Of a stretch of DNA of 51,413 bases, positions 1 through 9,324 are shown piece by piece; within the stretch, counting starts at the first letter, position 1; each line of letters begins with the position of its first letter. This stretch comes from Poronia punctata. Lineage: Eukaryota > Ascomycota > Sordariomycetes > Xylariales > Xylariaceae. A program made the position numbers and the translations under genes. Under the pieces are notes generated by a model. The model ran no database searches and was not told the DNA's origin. It worked only from the letters and a program-made list of their open reading frames with translations. The stretch lies in NCBI GenBank assembly GCA_022579005.1, contig MU401695.1, positions 1 through 51,413 of the forward strand, in the 5' to 3' direction.

Positions 1-144
1 TAAGTGCAGGGTAGGCCCTGTCTCCGGCCCGACCTTGACCCCGCGGGTTGACTTGCGCCTGTGGTAGCCGCGCACCCAAGATCCTGGGCCGCCTTACCCG
101 GGAAGAGCGCGCGTCGACGACCCTACCCTATACCGCCAGCCCGC

Positions 145-460
145 GGCAGGCAGGCAGGGGAAGGTGCTGGCAGGGGAAGGTGCTGGCAGGGGAAGGTGCT
201 GGCAGGGGAAGGTGCTGGCAGGGGAAGGTGCTGCCAGGGCAGGTGCTGGCAGGGCAGGGCAGGGCAGGGCAGGTGCTGGCAGGGCAGGGCAGGGCAGGGC
301 AGGTGCTGGCAAATAAGGCGTTAGAAGGGCTAGTAGGTGCCAGGAGGGTTGGTAGGTGCCAGAAGGGTAGGTGCTGGAAGGGTAGGTGCTAGAGGGGTAG
401 GTGCTAGAGGGGTAGGTAGGTAGGTGCTGGAAGGGTAGGTAGGTGCTGGTGGGCTGGGAT
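145..460. repeat. G-rich minisatellite
   Basis: A tandem array starts with five perfect copies of a 16-bp unit (AGGTGCTGGCAGGGGA) at about 155-236. It then degrades into GGCAG runs (237-310) and GGTAGGTGCTGGAAG-like units (311-460). The plus strand carries many runs of 2-4 G and could form G-quadruplexes. Open frames across it on either strand (Gly/Gln/Arg-rich on plus, Pro/Ser/Thr-rich on minus) are by-products of the repeat. No gene is visible in 1-1161. Confidence 0.9.
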
Positions 461-1161
461 TGACGGGGGGCTCGATTGACCGAATCGGAGGGGCGGAGGG
501 CTCCAAGGGCCACTGGGTGGTGCGGCGGGCCTTGTAGGGGGCTCCCATAGGTATATAGGGCACTGCGGCCGTCTTGGTGGGTGGTGCGCCCTTAACCTCC
601 TCTCGACTCGGCCGAAAAGTGGTTTCGTGTCGGGAGGCATCGTGGGATGTCGGCGGCGGCGGCCACAGCGGGCAGGCGAGCAATCCCCGGTGCGCGCGCT
701 ATACTGCTACCGCCCGGCGCCGGCGATCGTGACCTACCCCGCCCGTGAGCCCCTGGCCGCTGCGCGCAACACGTGGGCGACCCTCTCTGCAAAGCTTGCA
801 CCGGTTATTACATCTTGCACGTACACAGCCTGTTTTCAAGTCTTGCGCAACGCTAGACTATGTCTCTACCCAGATAAATTACCGCGCGCCGCCTGACTGG
901 GTTACTTCCACCTTCCTTAATCGCCGCATTCTGCGTGGTATGTCTCTTCTCTTTTTAAACGCAATATTGTCAAGGATCAACGACGCTGTTTTTCCTTAAC
1001 CAGTTATAAGCCCCTGTCTCTTCTGGCTAGCACAAGCGTGCCCCAGTTTCGTCAAATGTCCTTGAGCATCGCGTCTCTGTTCAAAGACGCTATCTACCCA
1101 GGTTCGCTCCGAGAGCCGTCCCGTTTCATTTAGCAACACTCTGCTCTCGACACTTTCCGAT

Positions 1162-1817
1162 ATGTCTACTGGCCGCCTCTCTTTTTCCCAAGTCTCTGCT
1201 AGTATGAACGCGGCTCGTGCTGAGCGCCTTGCTCAGGAACGGGCGAAACGCTCTGCAAATTCTCGCCGCGTGCCTTTCCCTGACACTTCCAGCGACGAGA
1301 ATAACGTCAATACGTCCCGCCACCCTCGTCGTTCGAAGAAGGCTGCTGGCGAGCAGCTTAAACATACTGCAGATACTTCGTCCTCTTTGCCTGGACAGAG
1401 AGTTGCTGGCGAGCAACTCAAAGATACTGCCAAAACTCCCTTCCCCGCTGCCGCGCCAGTTGTCGGTGTGACCTTTGGCGAGCGAGTCGATGAGACTTCC
1501 GAGCTTCCTGTGTCGGGGTCTGGGTCGGTTGCTGCTCCGCCTGCCGCACAAGTGCAGTCACCAGCTTATGTACCGCCGTCTACTCCCCGATCATTGTTAA
1601 GAGATGACGAGAAGCATCGCCGATCGACGGAGATGCGTTCGCTCTTGAAATCGGCTTCGAGCGCCTTCCCGGCGTGTCTCCTAATTGGGAGTACATTCTT
1701 CTCCTGCTGTTCGTTCGCAAACTCGTCCCACTTTCTAGGAACCGTATGTTCTCCTGGTCTGCAGCGACAAATGAATCCAGACACAATATGGTAATCACTA
1801 AGACTTGCGATACCTAG
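1162..1817 (+). pseudogene. frameshifted retroelement-like ORF
   Basis: An ATG at 1162 opens a frame with a basic, polar N-terminus (residues about 15-35 rich in Ala, Arg, Glu) and two copies of an imperfect repeat beginning AGEQLK at roughly residues 62-90. Coding character then moves to another frame near 1610: from there the sequence reads GDAFALEIGFERLPGVSPN and continues through a hydrophobic stretch (EYILLLLFVRKLVPLSRNR) to a stop at 1815-1817. One indel would join the two parts. The composition and the isolated position among degenerate DNA suggest a retroelement ORF1/gag relic, but I do not recognise the family and a broken host gene is possible. Confidence 0.4.
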
Positions 1818-3637
1818 TCTCTACGGTTTCACATAAATCGATGTTCTGTACATCCCCACGAGAGCTCGTTCCCCCTCACCACGTATGCCAATGCATTTGA
1901 CATAAGGTCATCCGTCTACATAGGTGACTTGTTGCGGCGTATAAGGGTAATTACGCTCAGATGAAATGACCTCTGTAATAAACCATGTCAATCAAACCAC
2001 TTTAAGACAAATGGTAACTGCTATGGTTCCGGTCTCAGTGCCTACGTGTACAGACCAAGTCTACACTGATACGCTTATATAAGTAGTTACGGGAGACATC
2101 TGCTTCTCGGAGAAGCCGTCCCTCCCTGTGCAATGATAATAAGTCATTACGGGCCCTCGGCAGTGTTGACTGTGATAATTCCTTGTGCTTTGAAGCCTGG
2201 CAAGGAGAACAAATTCGTAGCCCAGGTTAAACAGTCAGAGAAATCAGCCCCGGGAAATCTTTTAAGGACGGAACTCGCTGTGAAGTTAGGAGCCCTGTTT
2301 AACGATATGTTCTGTTAGGCGGCAACCCCGGCTCCTGCGAGCAATAGATACTGCTCGTCTCAGGACAGCCATGGCCCATGCTAGATTCTATAGACTTACC
2401 TGACACTACCTCCTAGCAGTACTGAACAGATTTGACTAATCTCCTAATACGGGCGCACCACTCACGTATCCCTTGCTCAGGTTCCTCAAGAGAGATGATG
2501 TCCCTTGCTAGAAACATTCGCCCAATAGTATACTCTTGCATGCAAGGGGAATCGGCCAATGGAATATAGGGTATGCTGTTTCATTAAAGAGGCGATGAGG
2601 GCGCCGCTGCTTGACCGAAAGAATATATAGTTAAGGCTTTCCTATTGAGACGGCGTGTAGGGAGGAACAATCAACGTTATATTTGAGAAGAATCATATCT
2701 ACGGCGAACCTTTTGTAACTACGAGAATACGCCGTCTGTAAACCTAAAGCGAGGAAGATTGGGGTTGGCACGTGTTATGCCACGGCTTACAAGACGAATA
2801 CTTGCGAGTGGATCTGGCCTTCAGAGGACCGAGGTAAACCCTGACGTCTATCCCGCCTTATACACAGACATTTGTCAACTAGGATGATATAACGGCTAAT
2901 ATTAGCCGCGCATCTGTTACCTAGTGTTGAAACTTGACGTTGGTGTTAACCAAGGGCCTACATGTTGCAAACGCTTGCAAATGGTTTCTCTCCTACGTGA
3001 CCCCTATTAAAAAGCGGATCGTTTCGGTTGTTAGAGGTCTTTATCTGCTTGCTGTGAGGCTGCTGAGCTTTCTACCTAAGGATAATGACTCGCGTCGGTG
3101 GTTGTATCCAATAAAAGAATCCTATAAGAAATTTTGGTATTTCTACGCTTTAACTTCCCAATTCTTGCTATTTGTTTGATTACTCCAAAAGATATTTTCG
3201 CAGTTTTCAACCGGTCTATTGATATATATAAGGTGCACCTAATAGAATAGGAAATAAGCCAGGAGAATAGAGGGCAATAGTAGACAATGGAGTACAATGA
3301 AGATTGTAGGTGGGGTACCTACTTGACAAATTTCCATGTATAAATACCTTTAGATAGTACGCCCTTCTCATCCTTAGTAGTACAATATACATCATCAAGG
3401 TCTCTTCACCAGTCAGCACAGGTTTGCGTACTCAATCGGTACGTTGAACCACGCTGACGCCCAAGACTAGGAGACACGTTACATACCGATACGGCGCCAT
3501 CCCCGTCACGCAGCGCGCCTGTTAAACCTTTCTTTTAAATCAGTTGCTCTACACGGAGAGGCACCAGAGAAGCACTTTACAACATAGACACCGCATCTGA
3601 TAAACAAGACGGTCATATCTTTTGTAACCGGAGAACC
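1818..3637. other. gene-poor interval
   Basis: About 1.8 kb with only short frames (at most about 80 codons) that show no domain or codon signature. I looked for a long terminal repeat and primer-binding site belonging to the gag at 3638 and found no convincing TG...CA-bounded repeat. I see no RNA gene. Confidence 0.6.
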
Positions 3638-4579
3638 ATGGCTGATGGACATGATAAAACCGGGCCTATAACAAGGGGAGAGTTTAACGACATGCGAGAC
3701 CTTATGGAGCAAATCGTCTCGCAATTGGCCACATTAAATGCACACCTTGGACAAGCGACCGCGACGAGCAGTATTACGAGCACGAAGAGTGTTCTTCCCC
3801 GTACTAGCCTCTCTTCCAGGGCTGTTTTCCAGCCTATCCATCATCCAATTGACGCCCTTTATCCGGGGTACAGCGGTCAGACCAAAGACCGTCTACCGCA
3901 CCCGGGCGTATTCTCAGGCGGAAATGCGAAAAGTGTCGATTTCATTACCTGGGTCCAAGAGATAGGCGACAAACTCGAAGCCGACCAAGCCACTTTTTGC
4001 TCGGAAGAGAGCCGCATTCGATATGTCGTATCCAAACTCGACGGAGACGCATTGGCAAGCATAATGTATCGCCTCAACTCTAAGGACCGGCCCTTTGGCA
4101 GCGTGGCCGACGTGATCTACGCGTTAGAGGTTACCTGGAATGTCACAAACGAAGTATTGCATCCTAAAGATCAATCCCGACCGGCTCCGCCAGTTTGGGA
4201 GAACCCGATAAAAGCCGAAGTCGCCTTGCGCGATATCAAGAAACTTCGCTTTCAGACTGGTAAAAATAACGACATTTACAAGTTCATGTTAAAGTTCAAC
4301 CGCCTAGCGCAGGAAGCTAAGATCCCAGAGAACGAACGACCTTTCCACTTGGAGCAATGCTTCGAATATTCTGTACTTGAGACATTTGGCAACCTTAGGA
4401 GAATGTCTTATCGTGACTATTGGGACGCCGTTTGTTTTGCTGTGTTTGATTATGAAAGGTGTCAGGAATCGAGGGCTGCAAGGCTTAAGCGAGAGGCTCA
4501 GAGTAAAGTTAGTAGTAGGGTTAAACCTAAGGATGGGAAGAAAACGGGGACCAGCAACGGCTCGGCTGTACTCGGATAA
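3638..4579 (+). CDS. Ty3/gypsy-type Gag-like protein, orphan
   Basis: Intact 313-residue ORF from ATG 3638. An N-terminal helical segment (about residues 13-40, EFNDMRDLMEQIVSQL) precedes a region with the signature of fungal retrotransposon Gag: a PGVFSGG motif near residue 90, FITWVQEIGDKLEAD, then SRIRYVVSKLDGDAL and a helical domain to about residue 280. The C-terminus is Lys/Arg-rich. No CCHC zinc knuckle is present before the stop, and no protease, reverse transcriptase or integrase follows; 4580-5019 contains only short frames. GC content looks like the neighbouring genes, so this copy has escaped RIP. It may be a truncated element or a domesticated gag. Family assignment is fairly secure; function is unknown. 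Confidence 0.75.
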   Translation: MADGHDKTGPITRGEFNDMRDLMEQIVSQLATLNAHLGQATATSSITSTKSVLPRTSLSSRAVFQPIHHPIDALYPGYSGQTKDRLPHPGVFSGGNAKSVDFITWVQEIGDKLEADQATFCSEESRIRYVVSKLDGDALASIMYRLNSKDRPFGSVADVIYALEVTWNVTNEVLHPKDQSRPAPPVWENPIKAEVALRDIKKLRFQTGKNNDIYKFMLKFNRLAQEAKIPENERPFHLEQCFEYSVLETFGNLRRMSYRDYWDAVCFAVFDYERCQESRAARLKREAQSKVSSRVKPKDGKKTGTSNGSAVLG

Positions 4580-5019
4580 TAGGGGATATCTCACGTATCT
4601 AAGAGCACGATACCTGCGTTGGTTTTTGTTGTGCCAATTCCGTGACAATTCTTTTTGCCTACAGACCCATGGCCATGCGAAGGAAGAATCGTTATTGTCG
4701 GAAAGCTTCCATGCCTTCTTAGAGAGCGTTGCTAGGTGCTCAGGGTCAAGGTGTCAACGGCTGACAGCCAGCCGCGCCCAATTGCAAGACTGTGCATTAT
4801 GTTAATCAGAGCCGTTTGCACTGCTACGCGTAATAGCAACAGCGGCAACGGTAGCAACAGCAAAAGCAGCTGACCTTGGTATACTTTAGTATACAAGTAA
4901 AGTTAAACCTGCCTACTACGTATAAAATTGAGGTTACCTATTGCGTTGCGCAACTTATGACAAAGTCGTACTAGAAACTGAAATGCCTGGAGACCTTCGT
5001 ACAATATATTCCACCACGT
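4580..5019. other. interval after the orphan gag
   Basis: 440 bp with no coding signal. A partial open frame (through about 4800) carries a few Cys/His residues but no proper CCHC spacing. An AGCAAC/AGCGGCAAC-like short repeat lies at about 4832-4865. No LTR or polypurine tract was recognised. Confidence 0.5.
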
Positions 5020-5682
5020 CTACGGTAAATGGCTATGGTAACCGCCCCGAATCAAGCGTTGCGCAGCTGCCCAGACCTCTTCTGGAATGTCTTGAGGTAT
5101 TTGGAATCCCTTTGCAGGATAGTCTCGGATTCGCACCAGGTCTCCCACAGCGATGTTGATGACCACGTCGGTAGGGTTGTCCTCGTTCGGATACTCCTTC
5201 CAAGTTAATCGCGGCGACGTGACGAGAATCTCAGTACTGGGGTTGGGCCATTGTTTTTTAAAAGTAGCGTAGGTCCGACGCTCCATGTAAGGCTTCTGGA
5301 CAAGGATAAATGATCGAAGAGGCAGCTGCATTTCCTGCAGTAAAGCGTATGTGAACCTGACGTTCTCCCCAGTGTTGGTTGACCGAGGCTCGATGATTAA
5401 CTTCGAATCTGGCACGCCCAGTCGGCGGGCAATGTCTGCAAACACCTCGGCCTCGGGTTTGTCAAATCGATTCTCAGTGAGCTTCCCCGAGCCGCCCGAG
5501 AAAATGAGATAATCGCCGTAGCCGTCGAGGAACAGTTGGGCTGCCCGGTCGGCGACACGCGTGTCGAGACTGCATAGGCAAAATATGGCGTCCGCTTTGT
5601 GATCGACTTTCATGTGTAGCTGGTGATATTCGTACAACATCTCTGCATCTCTCTGTACGTTGGACATGACTTCTGGAGACAT
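5020..5682 (-). CDS. YdcF/SanA-like DUF218 protein
   Basis: Single-exon ORF of 220 residues, ATG at 5682. Family features: DAIFCLCSLDTRVADRAAQ near residues 32-50, the strand YLIFSGGSG (about 58-66), a conserved EAEVFADIARRLGVP helix (about 77-91) and the diagnostic EPRSTNTGENVRFT (about 97-110), followed by LVQKPYMERRTYATFKKQWP. This is the DUF218 fold found in bacterial YdcF/SanA and widespread in fungi. Biochemical function is poorly defined; a nucleotide or SAM-like ligand has been discussed for YdcF. No signal peptide or membrane segment is visible, so a soluble protein is expected. It is encoded opposite to the ferric reductase at 6146, with 463 bp between their starts. Confidence 0.88.
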   Translation of the reverse strand: MSPEVMSNVQRDAEMLYEYHQLHMKVDHKADAIFCLCSLDTRVADRAAQLFLDGYGDYLIFSGGSGKLTENRFDKPEAEVFADIARRLGVPDSKLIIEPRSTNTGENVRFTYALLQEMQLPLRSFILVQKPYMERRTYATFKKQWPNPSTEILVTSPRLTWKEYPNEDNPTDVVINIAVGDLVRIRDYPAKGFQIPQDIPEEVWAAAQRLIRGGYHSHLP

Positions 5683-5994
5683 AATGTCGTCTGCTGGAAT
5701 GTGTCCTTGGCTACCTTACAGTCGTTATCAATCTACTTTTAAACAAGGCAATGCTTGTAAAGCTTTTGTCCTCCTAGGTACAGAATATGAATGTTTAAGC
5801 CGACGATGAACTACAATTACGGGCTGGTATTGCGCGGGTGACAATATTCGAACTATTCGTCAGGAATCACACCCTAACGTTGCAATACAGGCAGCACTGA
5901 CTCCTGAGTCTGTCAAAACCGTCTCATTGAACACTACAAGTAGGTAATCATCATAGGACGTCCGGGATGGACGGCAATACGACTCTAAAAGGCT

Positions 5995-6093
5995 TTATCT
6001 CCAACCTTTTCATCTCCACCTAGCTAAGAAACCCCTGTTTTCTCAGTTCTCTAACCTAACCTGGCCTAGACATTTTATGACATAACTTTATCT
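5995..6093. promoter_or_regulatory. two GATA-type sites upstream of the reductase
   Basis: Two TTATCT hexamers (AGATAA on the minus strand) at 5995-6000 and 6088-6093 lie 50-150 bp upstream of the reductase ATG at 6146. GATA factors of the SreA type repress iron-uptake genes through ATCWGATAA. These sites match only the HGATAR core, so control by iron or nitrogen is an inference. They sit in the divergent promoter shared with the DUF218 gene. Confidence 0.3.
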
Positions 6094-6145
6094 CTGGCAT
6101 TTAACTAGGCTGCGTCCTGGTGGACACGGTCACGAGAGGGGATAG

Positions 6146-8164
6146 ATGGACCCACAATGCCTGATAAGATCTCATGGAGTCCCATTCCGTCACAGGGGGA
6201 TCACGGTCATACTGCATCCCTCTAGACAGACGCTTCTTTCACAAAGCGTCGTTCTGATGATGGCGGACGTGGGGATAGATGGTACCAGCTGGCTGCTTTA
6301 TTCTCTCCGTGCGTCTTATAGGACGGCTAACTCTGGGTCAACTGTCCTTCCACTCGCAGGAACCCCTAGGTTACCATTCGACGACCCGGAAAGGTTACGT
6401 TATCTGCTGGCCCTGATACAACACATCCTCGATGGACGCAGAATCGTCTCTTTCTACAACGTAGCTGTTGTTTCTATCCTCATTCTCCTCACGGTAACCC
6501 ATGTCTACGGGATTGTCACACTCCGGCATAAACAAAGAGCCATCGAGTCCCTTGATTATGACAATGCCAAATATATACGGCGCTGCAACTCTCGCAACGA
6601 GGTCTCGCCGAGCAGCCTAGTGGGAGCTTCACCGCCGTCGCAAACAGGTGGCCAGAAATTAATCGATGCTGATGCCGAACGTCAACCCTTGCTGGATAGA
6701 AGCCGGCGTAAACCACAAAGCGTCCTCTCTGTGACCGGCGCATTTGCTTATGTCCGCTCGTGGCTGATGTATCAACCACAGCCCGTCCCCTTTGTGAATC
6801 GACAGTTGCCTTCAAACGGCACATCCCTATTTGTGGCCGGGTACTTCGGTCTCAACGTCTTTTTCCATCTTTACAGGCTCCCGCTCGAGTCGAAATACTT
6901 CTTCGCCTTTGCCGATCGCGCAGGATGCGTATTTATAGTGAACCTGCCGATCTTGTACCTCTTATCAGCCAAGAACCAGCCATTGAGCTTGTTAACGGGA
7001 CGCTCATACGAGGCTCTTAATATCTTTCATCGCCGAGTGGGCGAACTGATGTGTTTCGAGGCCTTGGTCCACGTCGGAGGCATGGTCTTTTGGAAGTTTT
7101 GTCTCGAGCCTGAATGGTTCGAAACCGGAACCCTCTGGGAGTTTTTCACACACCCTTTGATTCTCTTGGGAATCGGTGCGTTTCTGTCCTACGAGGCGCT
7201 GTACTTCACTTCGCTCGCTAGTTTCCGCGAGAGATGGTACGAGCTCTTCCTGGCTTCTCACGTTATCCTCCAAGTCACCGCACTCTGCTTCCTCTGGCTT
7301 CACTTCCACACAAGTAGACCCTATGTGCTCGCGGCACTCGCAATCTTCATATTGGATCGCGCTATGTGGAGGCTCTGGCTCAAGTCGGTCACTGTTGCCG
7401 CTGACATCAAGGTTCTCGAGGATGGCGACACCGTATTACTCTCTGCTAATTGGGACATACCAAGTTCCCAAGGACACGGGCTCCACCGATTCCCTGTTCG
7501 AAACATTATACATGGGTGGCATCCTGCTAATCACATTTTTATATCTATACCGAGTCTCGGCGGGAGCAATGCCCTCCGTGCTCATCCATTTACCATTGCA
7601 TCTGCCGCACCAGACCGCAGCCTTGAGTCGTCACATGCATGGTTGAACCTATTAATCCGCGCGCATTCAGGATTCACGCTAGAGCTCCTGAGATACGCAC
7701 ACTTGAACTCTACAGTATCTGTAAGGATGGACGGACCCTATGGATCTGAAGATCCGCTCAGAATGCTGCAAGCTTCAAAGGTAGCCGTGCTCATTGCCGG
7801 AGGATCAGGCATAGCGGTCATCTTTCCGCTTCTATGGCACCTAACCAAGGTGCAACCTGGGCATAGGAAGATACACCTCATGTGGGTGCTTCATTCCGCG
7901 TGTCAGCGATTGTGGATTCCAGATGAAAGGCTGGCGGAGCTCCGTTTAGCTGGTGTCCATATTACTCTCCCTCGACCGACCGTCGAAGTTGGACGGCCGG
8001 ACCTTGCCGGGTATATTGCAGATATTGTTGCTTCCTCTTCATCCAATGTCGGCATTGTTGTGTCGGGACCCGATGGGTTTAACCGAAACGTCAGGAACGC
8101 CTGTTCGAGAGCTGTGCGAAATGGTATAGATATAAACCTGCGAGTAGAGAAGTTCGGATGGTAG
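6146..8164 (+). CDS. ferric-reductase-like transmembrane oxidoreductase
   Basis: Intronless 672-residue ORF. A first membrane segment (about residues 110-130, VAVVSILILLTV) is followed by a polar loop and a ferric-reductase domain. Bis-heme histidines are spaced by 13 residues in two helices: H295/H309 in HRRVGELMCFEALVH and H372/H386 in HVILQVTALCFLWLH. The cytosolic part has an FAD-binding HPFTIAS motif (from residue 480) and an NADPH-binding VLIAGGSG motif (about 548-555). This is the FRE family, which transfers electrons from cytosolic NADPH across the membrane to ferric or cupric chelates. There is no obvious cleavable signal peptide; tandem ATGs at 6257/6260 (Met38/39) are alternative starts. 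A metalloreductase is most likely; a NOX-like oxidase is less likely on length and motifs. Confidence 0.88.
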   Translation: MDPQCLIRSHGVPFRHRGITVILHPSRQTLLSQSVVLMMADVGIDGTSWLLYSLRASYRTANSGSTVLPLAGTPRLPFDDPERLRYLLALIQHILDGRRIVSFYNVAVVSILILLTVTHVYGIVTLRHKQRAIESLDYDNAKYIRRCNSRNEVSPSSLVGASPPSQTGGQKLIDADAERQPLLDRSRRKPQSVLSVTGAFAYVRSWLMYQPQPVPFVNRQLPSNGTSLFVAGYFGLNVFFHLYRLPLESKYFFAFADRAGCVFIVNLPILYLLSAKNQPLSLLTGRSYEALNIFHRRVGELMCFEALVHVGGMVFWKFCLEPEWFETGTLWEFFTHPLILLGIGAFLSYEALYFTSLASFRERWYELFLASHVILQVTALCFLWLHFHTSRPYVLAALAIFILDRAMWRLWLKSVTVAADIKVLEDGDTVLLSANWDIPSSQGHGLHRFPVRNIIHGWHPANHIFISIPSLGGSNALRAHPFTIASAAPDRSLESSHAWLNLLIRAHSGFTLELLRYAHLNSTVSVRMDGPYGSEDPLRMLQASKVAVLIAGGSGIAVIFPLLWHLTKVQPGHRKIHLMWVLHSACQRLWIPDERLAELRLAGVHITLPRPTVEVGRPDLAGYIADIVASSSSNVGIVVSGPDGFNRNVRNACSRAVRNGIDINLRVEKFGW

Positions 8165-9082
8165 TACATTACGAGTTTCTTTCTTCGTATGGCCATGATT
8201 TATGGACAAAAAGAATGAGGTGCGCTACATCTGCTGTAGTGCAGTGCCCAACACCTGGTGCCGGATAATGTACAGTATGGCCACGTATCTACCGACACTG
8301 TCCCTACCTTTGCCTTATGAGATTGAAGCTATTCGCAGTTTTTGCGACGTCTTTGGTAACGCATTTGTTCCCTCACCATTCGCTTAGACACCAGGAATGC
8401 AGCTTCTGCCCGAAGTCGCCAAGGACGTTTAAGGCTTCCCTGCAAATCCAGCTTTTACGTCACTATAAGACAACCGTAGTTGCCTTTTCAGATACAAATT
8501 GCGTCACTACCAACGACCGTGACCGCTCTTGCAATAAACTGATCGAGAAGGGGAAATTGCTTGGGATCAGTAGGTGCATCCCACTTCTCGACGCGCAACG
8601 AATTCCTGTGAATGTCCTGTGTATCCCGGTTCTGGAGAGCCGACAAGGTATGAGAGCGTAACTGTTCAGATCTTTGCTTGCGTTGTTCCGGGTTGCAGTT
8701 CCGTACCCGGTTCCTTTGGATATCCGTAGACCCCTTCCTCGCACCGTTTCCCTTCCCTTCTCAATGAGCCTTGATCTAGAACTATCCTCGTTCTATACTA
8801 TACCCTCTTGGTCTCACGTAACAACAGGGAAAGGCCTCACAATGCCACCGTGCTATAGCTTTCAAATTAAACCTACAATAACCTACTATGTTAGGTTGGA
8901 TAGGTGTATTAGATATGTAGAAGTACCTAATAGAGGGTTTACAGTCCCTTCACTGTAAAGGACCTTAATTATAGCCAGGTCTGCACCTTCCCCTACAACT
9001 ATATGTAGTTATAGCTATAACCTTTCCTCAGGGAAGGGTCAGGCGAGGTATATGCGAGGTAGGGAAGGGTCGGGGGACGTGC
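8165..9082. other. intergenic interval with a single 33-bp repeat copy
   Basis: No supported gene. At 8853-8885 there is one copy of the repeat unit CTATAGCTTTC(A)...ACCTACAATAACCT that forms the five-copy array at 14505-14670. The stretch 8990-9075 carries GGGAAGGGTC-like short repeats. Small frames here lack any family signature. Confidence 0.6.
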
Positions 9083-9324
9083 ATGCTGGCTAGTACTATA
9101 AAGTCGTTAACGCAAGCTTGTATTTTGCTGCTCTATCTCTTTTCTTTCTTTCGTTCACCTTACACTCTTAATCCGCCATCCTATCATCCAATCATCATCC
9201 TCCTCTCCTATCTACAGCCATCTTGTCGTCGTTTCCCTCTCTCCTTTTTATTCAAAACAATCTTCTTGTCCCCCCCCCCCCCCCCTTTGAGCCAAGCACT
9301 CCCTCCACCAATTCGGCTAATAAA

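Noticed and set aside
94..683. Pro/Ser/Thr-rich frames on the minus strand (139 and 117 codons)
   Set aside because: They are translations of the G-rich minisatellite; equally long frames exist on the other strand.
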